From NCBI GenBank assembly GCA_963790435.1, contig CAWBOI010000002.1, forward strand, positions 186,001 through 250,000: a stretch of DNA of 64,000 bases, written 5' to 3'. Shown piece after piece: positions 16,250-24,396 of this stretch. The position numbers and the translations under genes were made by a program. The number at the start of each line of letters is the position of its first letter. Position 1 is the stretch's first letter. The notes beneath the pieces were generated by a model. It did no database searches, was not told the DNA's origin, and saw only the letters and a program-made list of their open reading frames with translations. This stretch comes from Ilyomonas sp963790435 (lineage in GTDB: Bacteria; Bacteroidota; Bacteroidia; Chitinophagales; Chitinophagaceae).

Positions 16250-16669
16250 TTATTTCATTTTCATTTGCGCAAAATAGGGATGGTCAGGATTTACAATCAA
16301 CTCTTGCCGTTGTGGATGAATAAGCACATCCATGTCATTAAAAGGAATGTATCCTAATATGGGTTCATTATTGCCAGGTAATACAACTGCACGACAAGTT
16401 GTTCTTCTATTTTTAAAATGCAATTCAATTGGTGCAACTATTTTGTACTCCGCAAGGGAACCATCCGCCAGCCGCATTTTTCGCCTTTCACTAATTGGCA
16501 GTTGCAATTGCTCCTGTATGTTTTCATTAATGGCAAGCATGTAACTTCCCGTATCAACCAATGCGGTTACACGCATCCGTTTTATTTCTTCTTCGCCAAT
16601 ATAATGTCTCCGCGCTAACTCTAAATCACCACCATTAATCAATTCAATTTCAGCATATACCAAATCCAT
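16250..16669 (-). CDS. Retropepsin-like clan AA aspartic protease
   Basis: A 139-residue single-domain aspartic protease that would act as a dimer. The catalytic motif is VTALVDTGSYMLAI (DTG at about residues 39-41), and the C-terminal hydrophobic motif is LGYIPFNDMDVLIHPQRQEL. No signal peptide is visible, so it is likely cytoplasmic. Such short genes are common in Bacteroidetes and cyanobacteria, with unknown targets. Confidence 0.82.
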   Translation of the reverse strand: MDLVYAEIELINGGDLELARRHYIGEEEIKRMRVTALVDTGSYMLAINENIQEQLQLPISERRKMRLADGSLAEYKIVAPIELHFKNRRTTCRAVVLPGNNEPILGYIPFNDMDVLIHPQRQELIVNPDHPYFAQMKMK

Positions 16670-16710
16670 AAAATTTGTTTTAATGAATAAATAAAGATAA
16701 ACAGAAAATG

Positions 16711-17658
16711 CTATTCTGCCTGCTGCTCTTCTTTCTTTTTCGCTGCTAACATCCTGATGCTTATGTTCAATTCATACCCTACCAACAGCATCATCGAATT
16801 TAAAAAAATGAGCAGCATAATGATAATTAATGAACCAATAGAGCCATAAAACTTATTGTAGGTTGAAATGTTTTTTGCCCAGTAAGAAAACAAGCCTGTA
16901 ATAACAATCATGAGTACCGTAGCAATCACAGCGCCGGGTGTGAACACTTTGCTCCTTGTTACCGATGTAGGCGCATATTTATAAATGTAGCCGATAGCCA
17001 ATATAAACAAAAAGAAACTTACCAGCCAGCGCGAGCTTAGAATAAGTTTAATAACCGATGTGTTTTTAATATTTGCCCACTGCATGATTTTACCAAACAA
17101 ATAACCTTGCCCAACCGAGATTAACAACATTCCCAGCAGTAAGGCTACTAAGGTTATAATCAAACGAATGGCACGCAATCGTTTTTTTATGAAATTGGTT
17201 TTTCGTTTTTCAACCACTGACCTGTCGAACGCACGAATGATGCCCATCATGGCATTGGACGATGTAAACAACACCAATAAAAAACCAATGGATAATAAGC
17301 CGGTTGTTTTATTATTAAAAAAATCGTTGAGAAAGCGCGTCATAATTTTTTGCGTATCGCTGTTGGGTGTAAAATCTCTTACAAAATTTAAAAGCTGATG
17401 ATACACCTGCTGCGAGCCTGGAACATAAGGCACTAAAATGCACAAAAACAAAGTGATGGCAGGAATGGCGGTAATGAGATTGAAAGAAATAGCTGCTGCC
17501 CGAATGTTTAAACCATGTTTATTAATTTGACCTAACAACGCATGAAACACATCGTACAAAGGCAGCCCCTGAAAGCCCGGCAGCGTTACTCTTTTGCTAA
17601 GCGAACGGAACGAGCTCACCGGCGATGTAGTGATTAATATGCGTTCAATCTTAGTCAT
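16711..17658 (-). CDS. YihY/BrkB family membrane protein
   Basis: A 315-residue inner-membrane protein with about six hydrophobic segments. Family landmarks are the N-terminal AAAISFNLITAIPAITLFL, the central TGLLSIGFLLVLFTSSNAM and the C-terminal YNKFYGSIGSLIIIMLLIFL. The molecular role is not established; the old RNase BN name is obsolete. It overlaps the upstream mltG gene by 4 bases (ATGA type), so the pair is co-translated. Confidence 0.9.
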   Translation of the reverse strand: MTKIERILITTSPVSSFRSLSKRVTLPGFQGLPLYDVFHALLGQINKHGLNIRAAAISFNLITAIPAITLFLCILVPYVPGSQQVYHQLLNFVRDFTPNSDTQKIMTRFLNDFFNNKTTGLLSIGFLLVLFTSSNAMMGIIRAFDRSVVEKRKTNFIKKRLRAIRLIITLVALLLGMLLISVGQGYLFGKIMQWANIKNTSVIKLILSSRWLVSFFLFILAIGYIYKYAPTSVTRSKVFTPGAVIATVLMIVITGLFSYWAKNISTYNKFYGSIGSLIIIMLLIFLNSMMLLVGYELNISIRMLAAKKKEEQQAE

Positions 17659-18695
17659 TTGGCTGGCTGCATTTGTCGGCTTTTCAACAACGAATCCAAT
17701 GCGTGCTGATACAGTTTTGCATATTGTTCATGCTCGGCAAAATTGGAGCTGAAATGACTGTAACCGCTGAAATCGCTTTTGGCAACAAAGAACATGTAAT
17801 TCGTTTGTGGCGCATTCAAAACAGCATCAATGGTTTTCACTGAAGGCGTGCAAATGGGTCCTGGCGGCAACCCTTTGTTTTTGTAAGTATTATACGGCGA
17901 TACTACATTCAAATGCCCATATAAAATCCTTTTCAAACCAAAGTCTTTCAAAGCGAACTTAATAGTTGGGTCGGCAGCCAGAGCCATGCCTTTTTTATAG
18001 CGGTTGATGTACACAGAAGCAATGTTTCCTTTCTCATCATTCTTGTTTGTTTCTTCTTCCACAATGGAAGCAATCGTTACAATCTGCACCGGCGTAAAAC
18101 CCATTTCCGTTGCTTTTTCGGTGCGATTGTTTTCGCTCCAAAACCTGACCTTTTCATCTTTCAATCTTCGCATGATGTTGGGCAGTGAAGTGTTCCAATA
18201 CAAAATATAAGTATCGGGTATCACCAACGTTAACAACGTGTTCGTATCAATGCCCAGAGGCTTTAATGAATCGTTGCTGGTAAAGTAAGACAACGCCTGA
18301 ACAGAATCGGTTGAAAAATTTTTGCCGATGAGCTTTGCAAAATCGTTTGCCGTGCGCAGTTTGTTAATCACCAAACGTGATGGCGTTTGCCGGTTGTTGC
18401 GCAAGGTTCTGATAATGTCTAACATGCTTTCGCCACGTTTGATTTCAAACTTGCCGGGCTTCAACCGTTGCCAAACACCAAAGCGGTTAGCCAAAATGTT
18501 GAACCACCAAACATTGTGAATGTAATTGCTGTCACTTAACTGTTGTTCCGCTTGTTCTTTTACCGGGCGGTTATCGTAGAGGTACAAATATTTTTGTGAA
18601 GAAGAGAAAGCGGTGGCGCTGCCAAACGTAATGTAGGCGATATAAATTCCGACAAAAACAACAATCACAACAAAAGCAAGTATTCCTTTTTTCAT
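17655..18695 (-). CDS. mltG: Endolytic transglycosylase MltG
   Basis: A 346-residue membrane-anchored lytic transglycosylase that cuts nascent glycan strands and limits their length. An N-terminal membrane segment (residues about 5-25) is followed by a LysM-like region and the YceG catalytic domain. The catalytic glutamate is in IASIVEEETNKNDEKGNIA, and the closing motif is YNTYKNKGLPPGPICTPS. Length fits the family. It forms an overlapping pair with yihY. Confidence 0.93.
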   Translation of the reverse strand: MKKGILAFVVIVVFVGIYIAYITFGSATAFSSSQKYLYLYDNRPVKEQAEQQLSDSNYIHNVWWFNILANRFGVWQRLKPGKFEIKRGESMLDIIRTLRNNRQTPSRLVINKLRTANDFAKLIGKNFSTDSVQALSYFTSNDSLKPLGIDTNTLLTLVIPDTYILYWNTSLPNIMRRLKDEKVRFWSENNRTEKATEMGFTPVQIVTIASIVEEETNKNDEKGNIASVYINRYKKGMALAADPTIKFALKDFGLKRILYGHLNVVSPYNTYKNKGLPPGPICTPSVKTIDAVLNAPQTNYMFFVAKSDFSGYSHFSSNFAEHEQYAKLYQHALDSLLKSRQMQPAK

Positions 18696-18815
18696 TCAAA
18701 AAATTACAAGTTGAAGTTGCAATTTATTAATAAGATTTTGAACAGTTCAATTGCAACAAGTTTGTTTTTGCCGTCTTTTTATGTTTTGATTTGTATGGTT
18801 TGTTTTTGCACGAAT

Positions 18816-19244
18816 TTATATTGGCAAAATCATCACCGTTAGCCGGCTGATGCAAACTAATTTTTGTGTTGTTTCTTCTTTAATCTGAATGTCCCACACA
18901 TGCGTTTGCCGCCCGATATGAATGGGTTTGCAAGTAGCAAGTACAAAACCTTCTTTCACGCTGCGAATGTGATTGGCATTGAGTTCCAACCCTACGCAAC
19001 GGTGCGTTTTGTTATTTATCACAAAGGCGCTTGCAACACTTCCAACGGTTTCTGCCAAAGCTGCCGAAGCACCGCCATGCAAAATACCATAAGGCTGCCG
19101 GGTTCGCTCGTTAACCGGCATGGTGGCACATAAAAAATCATCACCAATTTCCGACAACACAATGCCAAGATGCGCACTCATCGTGTCCGCATCGCGCATT
19201 TGCAGGTCATCTATTTTTATATCTTTTTGAAACCAGATGGACAT
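18816..19244 (-). CDS. PaaI-family hotdog thioesterase
   Basis: A 142-residue acyl-CoA thioesterase-like protein. The hotdog-fold signature GILHGGASAALAETVGSVAS (residues about 53-72) contains the catalytic-region HGG and the aspartate/glutamate position. The substrate is not predictable. A PaaI-like or menaquinone-pathway (DHNA-CoA) thioesterase are both possible; no menaquinone genes are adjacent. Confidence 0.85.
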   Translation of the reverse strand: MSIWFQKDIKIDDLQMRDADTMSAHLGIVLSEIGDDFLCATMPVNERTRQPYGILHGGASAALAETVGSVASAFVINNKTHRCVGLELNANHIRSVKEGFVLATCKPIHIGRQTHVWDIQIKEETTQKLVCISRLTVMILPI

Positions 19245-19366
19245 AGAATGGATTATGATTTTAATTGATGATTTTTAAAGTTTGGAAAATGATGCAAAAA
19301 CAAATCCTTCTGTTTTTATGAAGATAATTCATCACGCATCAATTGTAATTCAAAAATCATCAATCA

Positions 19367-19855
19367 TTAGTGGCTTTGATTATAAATTGAAAGCCTCACA
19401 GGTTCGGGCAAAAATATGCCTGCATCGGCACCATGCCGGATGATGTCGCGCACCAGCGTAGAAGCCACCGAAGTGTATTGCGGCGAGCAGGTAAGAAAGA
19501 TGGTTTCGATATGCCCATCCAGACTGCGGTTCATATCGGCAATTACTTTTTCGTATTCAAAATCGCTTACATAACGAATGCCGCGAAGAATGTAATTGGC
19601 GCTTACATTTTTGCAGCATTCCACGGTTAAGCCTTCATAAATCAAAGCTTCCACACGCGGCTCATTTTTATAAATTTCCTGCAACCATTGCAGGCGTTGC
19701 TCATCGCTGAACATAGGTTGCTTATTGGCATTTTTACCAATGCCGATATACAGTTTATCAAACAAATTCAGGCTTCTGTTAATAATGTCGGTATGCCCTA
19801 ATGTTACCGGATCAAATGTACCTGGAAACAAGCCAATGCGCAACGTGGAAGCCAT
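19367..19855 (-). CDS. coaD: Phosphopantetheine adenylyltransferase
   Basis: A 162-residue enzyme that transfers AMP from ATP to 4'-phosphopantetheine in CoA synthesis. The nucleotidyltransferase motif GTFDPVTLGHTDII is at residues about 11-24, followed by NKQPMFSDEQR, ILRGIRYVSDFEYE and the C-terminal SSTLVRDI-like segment (VASTLVRDIIRHG). Length is standard. Confidence 0.95.
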   Translation of the reverse strand: MASTLRIGLFPGTFDPVTLGHTDIINRSLNLFDKLYIGIGKNANKQPMFSDEQRLQWLQEIYKNEPRVEALIYEGLTVECCKNVSANYILRGIRYVSDFEYEKVIADMNRSLDGHIETIFLTCSPQYTSVASTLVRDIIRHGADAGIFLPEPVRLSIYNQSH

Positions 19856-19948
19856 TTATGAATTGTGATTTATGATTTGTGAATGGTCAATTGTAAATAA
19901 ACAATGTTCGGCAATTCATGCCAGAAATATAATCACTTTACCTTTTTA

Positions 19949-20905
19949 TCATCGTAGCCCCTCTCCACCTGTGGAGAGGGGTTGGGGTGAGGAGAGCAAA
20001 TACAACACTGCCATCCGCACAGCAACACCATTTTCAACCTGGTTTAAAATAATGGAATGCGAACCATCGGCAACATCGCTGTCTAATTCAACGCCCCGAT
20101 TGATAGGACCCGGATGCATAATCACAATGTCTTTGTTCACTTCATCCAACAACTTTTTACTGATGCCATACGCTAAGTTGTATTCGCGCAGTGAAGAAAA
20201 GAGTGGCTGATTTTGCCGCTCCAATTGTATGCGCAACACGTTGGCAACATCGCACCATTGCAAGGCTTTTTTTACATTGTATTCAACCTTAATTCCAAAG
20301 GCTTCTTCGATGTATTTGGGTATCAATGTTGGCGGGCCGGCAACCATTATTTCTGCTCCCATTTTTGTTAACAGGTAAATGTTGCTCAATGCCACTCGGC
20401 TGTGCATAATATCGCCAATGATTGCCACTTTCAAACCTTCCAGATTCCGGTTCAATCTTTCCTGCATTGAAAACGCATCTAACAAAGCTTGTGTGGGATG
20501 TTCGTTAATGCCATCACCCGCATTGATAATGGCTGCCGGAATGTGCTTCGCCAAAAAATGTGGCGCGCCGCTCGCACTGTGCCGCATCACCACCATATCT
20601 ACCTTCATGCTTAAAATATTATTCACCGTATCCAGCAAGGTTTCGCCCTTGGCAACCGATGAAGCAGAAGCCGTAAAATTGAGCGTGTCGGCGCTTAATC
20701 TTTTTTCTGCCAATTCAAAAGAAATGCGCGTGCGCGTTGAATTTTCGAAGAATAAATTGACAATGGTAACGTCTCGCAGCGAAGGCACTTTTTTTACGGG
20801 ACGTTGCAGTACTTCTTTGAATTGGGCTGCAGTAGATAGAATTAATGAAATGTCTTCTTTGGTAAGGTTTTTAATGCCCAGCAGATGTGGCGTGGATAGT
20901 TTCAT
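19949..20905 (-). CDS. pyrB: Aspartate carbamoyltransferase catalytic subunit
   Basis: A 318-residue enzyme joining carbamoyl phosphate and aspartate in pyrimidine synthesis. The carbamoyl-phosphate site FFENSTRTRISFELA is clear, along with GETLLDTVN, VVMRHSASGAPHFLA, GDGINEHPTQALLDAFS and MHPGPINRGVE. The start at 20905 (MKLSTPHLLGIKNL) fits the family; the earlier ATG would add 11 residues encoded by repeat-like DNA. The last dozen codons derive from a palindromic repeat (19958-19994). The upstream neighbours are a four-helix-bundle gene and pyrR. Confidence 0.94.
   Translation of the reverse strand: MKLSTPHLLGIKNLTKEDISLILSTAAQFKEVLQRPVKKVPSLRDVTIVNLFFENSTRTRISFELAEKRLSADTLNFTASASSVAKGETLLDTVNNILSMKVDMVVMRHSASGAPHFLAKHIPAAIINAGDGINEHPTQALLDAFSMQERLNRNLEGLKVAIIGDIMHSRVALSNIYLLTKMGAEIMVAGPPTLIPKYIEEAFGIKVEYNVKKALQWCDVANVLRIQLERQNQPLFSSLREYNLAYGISKKLLDEVNKDIVIMHPGPINRGVELDSDVADGSHSIILNQVENGVAVRMAVLYLLSSPQPLSTGGEGLR
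19958..19994. repeat. CCCCTCTCCAC palindromic repeat fused to the pyrB 3' end
   Basis: CCCCTCTCCAC (19958-19968) and GTGGAGAGGGG (19971-19981) form a perfect 11-bp hairpin with a 2-base loop, followed by GTTGGGGTGAGGA. This phrase is a widely dispersed bacterial repeat. Here it is translated as the last residues of PyrB (PQPLSTGGEGLR). It can also act as a terminator for the pyr transcript. Confidence 0.75.
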
Positions 20906-20925
20906 TAAAAAGCAAAGATAGAAGG

Positions 20926-21008
20926 TTTCAAGAAACAAGATTCAAGGTTCAAGAATACAAGAAGCAAGATTCAAGAATACAAGAAGCAAGAAGGCAAGGA
21001 ACAAGATT
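20926..21008. repeat. TTCAAG/ACAAG phrase repeat
   Basis: About 80 bases of degenerate repeats built on GTTTCAAGAAACAAG and AATACAAGAAGCAAG lie between pyrB and the four-helix-bundle gene. The same wording recurs at 47279-47306. There is no coding potential. Confidence 0.7.
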
Positions 21009-21026
21009 TAAAAGCTAAAAACGACA

Positions 21027-21372
21027 CTATTGAAGTTTACTGATGATGACTGATAATATTTTCTTGATTTGCTCCGCTTCGTCTATTAATAGTAAGCGTT
21101 GCTGATTAAGTTGTGTATTACTATCAGTAAGAATTAATTTCAACCAATGAACAGTTTCCTTTGCTTCTCGACGTGATAATTTTTAATTTCATCTTTTCAT
21201 CGTCCAATCCTAAACTGTCTGATGCTTCAATGTAGTTAGCGCCAACAGAAGCACTTGATCGAATTAGTTGTTTAATGTATTCGGTGTTAATTACATTCCA
21301 TTTTACCAACAAGCACCAGTCTTTCACATCTTCAGCAAATTGATAAAACCGGTTTTCCAATTGTTGGGACAT
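21027..21372 (-). CDS. Four-helix bundle protein (S23-type, frameshifted)
   Basis: A four-helix bundle protein of the family named after the 23S rRNA intervening-sequence protein. The first frame has NRFYQFAEDVKDWCLLVKWN and IRSSASVGANYIEASDSLGLDDEKMKLKI. After one extra base near 21175-21182 (ATTATC) the other frame continues SRREAKETVHWLKLIL and ends with a stop at 21027. Joined, the protein is about 114 residues, the normal size; without the join only 82 residues are left with a nonsense tail. Function is unknown. It sits between pyrR and pyrB. Confidence 0.78.
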
Positions 21373-21414
21373 GGTTGTGTTTAAATTAAGTAACTTGATT
21401 GTTATTTCTTGTTC

Positions 21415-21936
21415 CTACACCAAAACCACTTCATCCACTTCAGTTTTTTCCTTCCATTTGACTATTACTTTTTGCGAAGCAAACGTGTCAATGGTTCTGC
21501 CAACATAATCGGCTTGTATAGGCAATTCGCGGCTGAAGCGGCGATCAATCAACACACACAATTTCACTTTGGCAGGTCGCCCAAAAGCTTGCAATGCATC
21601 GAGTGCAGCGCGTATGGTTCTGCCCGTCCACAACACATCATCAACGATGATTACGTTTTTGTTTTCGACATTAAAATTGATGCTGGTAGTATTGGCAAGA
21701 TGCAATGAATTGCGCACATCATCGCGATAAAAAGTAATGTCTAATTTGCCATACAAGATAGAAGATGAAGGCATCAGCGAGCGCAATTCGTTCACAATCC
21801 GATCACTCAGATAAATGCCGCGCGGCTGCAAACCAATGATAGCCGTATTTTCTAAATGCAAATGATTTTCGAGTATCTGATGAGCCAGCCGCTTTACACT
21901 TAATGCCACCTGCGCGCCGGTTAAAATTGATTTCAT
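21415..21936 (-). CDS. pyrR: PyrR-like phosphoribosyltransferase/regulator
   Basis: A 173-residue type I phosphoribosyltransferase of the PyrR family, which in some bacteria binds pyr mRNA and has weak uracil phosphoribosyltransferase activity. The PRPP motif is VIIVDDVLWTGRTIRAALDAL. The family signature GIYLSDRIVNEL and the C-terminal IQADYVGRTIDTF are present. The start at 21936 (MKSILTG) fits; the upstream ATG would add 22 hydrophobic residues. Gene order pyrR - four-helix bundle - pyrB suggests a pyrimidine operon. No PyrR-binding RNA structure was identified by eye. Confidence 0.88.
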   Translation of the reverse strand: MKSILTGAQVALSVKRLAHQILENHLHLENTAIIGLQPRGIYLSDRIVNELRSLMPSSSILYGKLDITFYRDDVRNSLHLANTTSINFNVENKNVIIVDDVLWTGRTIRAALDALQAFGRPAKVKLCVLIDRRFSRELPIQADYVGRTIDTFASQKVIVKWKEKTEVDEVVLV

Positions 21937-22347
21937 TCCTGATATTTGAAGCGATAAAAATAACGCGCTTATTTGAACGGCAAAAGCAAAAGAAGAATAC
22001 AAATGTTTTTTGACGAATCAATGCGCTTTTGGTTTTATTGATATGTTGAGAAATAACAGACATCTGGTAATGCTACAAAAAGTAAGACAAATGAAGAATG
22101 CTAACGTGTTGTAGGAGATGTAATTGCTCCGTAGGTGCTCCGTGTTTTTTCATACCCATCACGTGGCTCCGATGGAGCCGATTGCTGACGAAATGGGTTC
22201 TTCTACAAACACGTAACTCCTACCGAGTACAACATTCCATAATGTAATTTGAACCACCAATAAAGTTTGTTTTTGCCGGTTTTCTACCAGAGTTATAACC
22301 CAATAATTCGTGCAAAAACAAATTGCTACGCGTCTTGAAAAGCAAGG
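21937..22347. other. Intergenic region with repeat element and motif copies
   Basis: This 411-base spacer lies upstream of pyrR. It holds the GCTCCG repeat element (22104-22236) and an inverted pair of the dispersed 11-mer (22266-22276 and 22312-22322). I see no gene. Confidence 0.6.
22104..22236. repeat. GCTCCG repeat element with terminal inverted repeats
   Basis: ACGTGTTGTAGG (22104-22115) and CTACAAACACGT (22203-22214) are near-inverted ends. Between them lie GCTCCGTAGGTGCTCCGTG and a hairpin GGCTCC-GAT-GGAGCC. A further AACTCCTACCGAGTACAAC follows. A related fragment (CGGAGTTACAGACGCTCG) appears near 31137. There is no ORF, so it is like a non-autonomous mobile or REP-type element. Confidence 0.6.
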
Positions 22348-23799
22348 CTATAAACCAATGCGAATGCGAAACACATCTTTTAAAGCCTTGCGCGCCGCAT
22401 GATAGCCGCACATGCCATGCACACCACCACCCGGCGGCGTAGAAGACGAACAGATGTAAATGCCTTTTGCACTGGTTTGATAAGGCGATGCACGCAACGC
22501 AGGTCGTGTAAACAATTGCGAAATGAGTTGTGCGCCGCCGTTAATATCGCCACCCATGTAGTTGGCATTGTACTCCTGTATCGCTTCGGTGTTCATTGGG
22601 TGCTTTGCCAGAATGCAATCCCGAAAGCCCGGTGCAAAGCGTTCAATTTGCTGTTCTATTACAGCCGTCATGTTTTGGGTTGAACCATTGGGCACATGAC
22701 AATACGCCCATGCGGTTTGCGCTCCTTCCGGTGCGCGAGTACTATCAAACAAGCTCTGTTGCGCAAGCAAAACAAAAGGCTTATCCGCATGTTTACCGCG
22801 CCAGCTTTGTTGTTCGCTCAAAGCAATTTCCTGCATCGTATTTCCAATGTGAACGGTTCCGGCTTTCTTACATTGTTCGTTGGTAAACGGTATCGGTTCG
22901 CTCAAAGCCCAATCTATTTTGTACACGCCCATTCCGTATTTGTAATGGCTCAGTTGCCATTTATAAAAAGAAGAAAGCTTGTGCCCTGCAATCTGCAGCA
23001 ATTGTTTTGGCGTTACATCAAACAACACGGCATGAGATGATGGCAACCGCTCCAAAGAAGTAACATTTGTATTGGTTTCAATCTTTCCTCCTAACGAAAT
23101 AAAATAGTTTGCCAGCGCATTCGCAATACTTTGTGAACCGCCTTTTGGAATTGGCCAATTGTATGTATGCCCGGCCATCATCAGCACCAGCGCAATAGCA
23201 GAGGTTGCCGTTTTATGTAAGGGCAACATCGAATGGGCAGCCATGCCCGCCAGCAAGCCTTTGGCTTCTTTTGTTTTGAAAAAAAGATTGGCTAACAAAG
23301 TAGCAGGTTGCAAAGCGCGAACACCAAAATTTGCCATTACCAACGGATGTTTCGGAAAACGAAACGGACCTAAAATGAAAGGGAAAATTTTGTCGTGATG
23401 TTTCTGCAAAGGCATCATCAGTTTTTGATACGCTTTTGCATCCCAACCCAATGCTGCTGCGGTTTGCAGAAGAGAGGGATGAAGAACAGCCACTCTGCCA
23501 TCGTCAAACGGATGTGCAGCCGCATACGGTGGATTGATGAACTCCAACCCAAAGTTTTGCAGGGGCAATGTTTTAAAAAAAGGTGAAGCCACCGCCATCG
23601 GGTGAATGGCAGAACACACATCGTGCAAAAAGCCGGGCAGGGTAAGTTCTGCTGTGCGCATACCGCCGCCAATGGTTGGTTTTGCTTCTAACAATAAAGT
23701 AGAAACACCCTGCTGCTGCAAAGTGATAGCGGCAGCCAAACCGTTAGGACCGGAACCTACTACCACCGCATCGTAATCTCGTTTGGATAAGTGTGGCAA
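22348..23799 (-). CDS. FAD-dependent oxidoreductase, CrtI/phytoene-desaturase-like
   Basis: A 483-residue flavoprotein. The N-terminal Rossmann motif is AVVVGSGPNGLAAAITLQQQG (dinucleotide GxGxxG, residues about 11-31), followed by a glutamate at the end of strand 2 (LLLEA). The C-terminal motif is ICSSSTPPGGGVHGMCGYHAA, typical of the NAD(P)/FAD amine oxidoreductase and carotenoid-desaturase group. No carotenoid genes are adjacent, so a pigment role is not supported. The length is slightly short of classical CrtI. Confidence 0.87.
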   Translation of the reverse strand: MPHLSKRDYDAVVVGSGPNGLAAAITLQQQGVSTLLLEAKPTIGGGMRTAELTLPGFLHDVCSAIHPMAVASPFFKTLPLQNFGLEFINPPYAAAHPFDDGRVAVLHPSLLQTAAALGWDAKAYQKLMMPLQKHHDKIFPFILGPFRFPKHPLVMANFGVRALQPATLLANLFFKTKEAKGLLAGMAAHSMLPLHKTATSAIALVLMMAGHTYNWPIPKGGSQSIANALANYFISLGGKIETNTNVTSLERLPSSHAVLFDVTPKQLLQIAGHKLSSFYKWQLSHYKYGMGVYKIDWALSEPIPFTNEQCKKAGTVHIGNTMQEIALSEQQSWRGKHADKPFVLLAQQSLFDSTRAPEGAQTAWAYCHVPNGSTQNMTAVIEQQIERFAPGFRDCILAKHPMNTEAIQEYNANYMGGDINGGAQLISQLFTRPALRASPYQTSAKGIYICSSSTPPGGGVHGMCGYHAARKALKDVFRIRIGL

Positions 23800-23897
23800 C
23801 GGAAAATTTTATGTGTAAAGGTAAAAGGGAATGAAAACAATTGTTTGAACCACTTTTGAATCACAAGCACATAAAGAGGAACAAAAACAACTTTGCG

Positions 23898-23921
23898 TTA
23901 CCTGCCTGCCGGTAGGCTGGC
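23898..23921. repeat. CCTGCCTGCCGGTAGGCTGGC palindrome
   Basis: An imperfect palindromic phrase (ACCTGCCTGCCGGTAGGCTG) lies in the 235-base spacer between the CrtI-like gene and the lysine-rich secreted protein. It resembles widespread GC-rich dispersed repeats. It stands out from A/T-rich surroundings. Confidence 0.5.
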
Positions 23922-24034
23922 TTCATTTACTTCCTGTCAGCGTGGTTTCTTACTTAAAAAAAGAAGTTCCCTATTTAAACCATTGTAGTAAAATACCATC
24001 TATCATCACATTTGCGTTATTTTGAAAATAAAAA

Positions 24035-24370
24035 ATGAAATCTTTCCTTTCTGCATTAGCTGCTTGCTTGCTAATCATTTCTATTGCAAATGCACAAACC
24101 GCAACGGCAACACAAACCAAAGAAGATGAAAAAGGACTGCGCCAGAACGCAACCGATACAACCACGCACAATAAAAAAAGGCACGAATTAAAAGCGGCTA
24201 AACGGGAAGAGAAAAAAGCGGCAAAGCACAACAAAGCAACCGATACTGTGAAGCCAACCAAAGAAGCAAAAGCAGACAGCAAAGCTGTAAAGCGCGACGA
24301 AGCTGCTTCGCGCAAAAACGGCGCAAAAAGCACCAACAAAGAAACTTATCCATTGCGAAAGCATCATTAA
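24035..24370 (+). CDS. Secreted lysine-rich low-complexity protein
   Basis: A 111-residue protein. A signal peptide (MKSFLSALAACLLIISIANA) precedes a mature part dominated by Lys, Ala, Thr and Glu (KKRHELKAAKREEKKAAKHN) without hydrophobic core. It is likely disordered, and basic enough to bind nucleic acid or acidic polymers. No family is recognised. The gene at 24397 follows after 26 bases and is probably co-transcribed. Confidence 0.7.
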   Translation: MKSFLSALAACLLIISIANAQTATATQTKEDEKGLRQNATDTTTHNKKRHELKAAKREEKKAAKHNKATDTVKPTKEAKADSKAVKRDEAASRKNGAKSTNKETYPLRKHH

Positions 24371-24396
24371 TTTTTAACAGCCATTCATTAGTCTTT

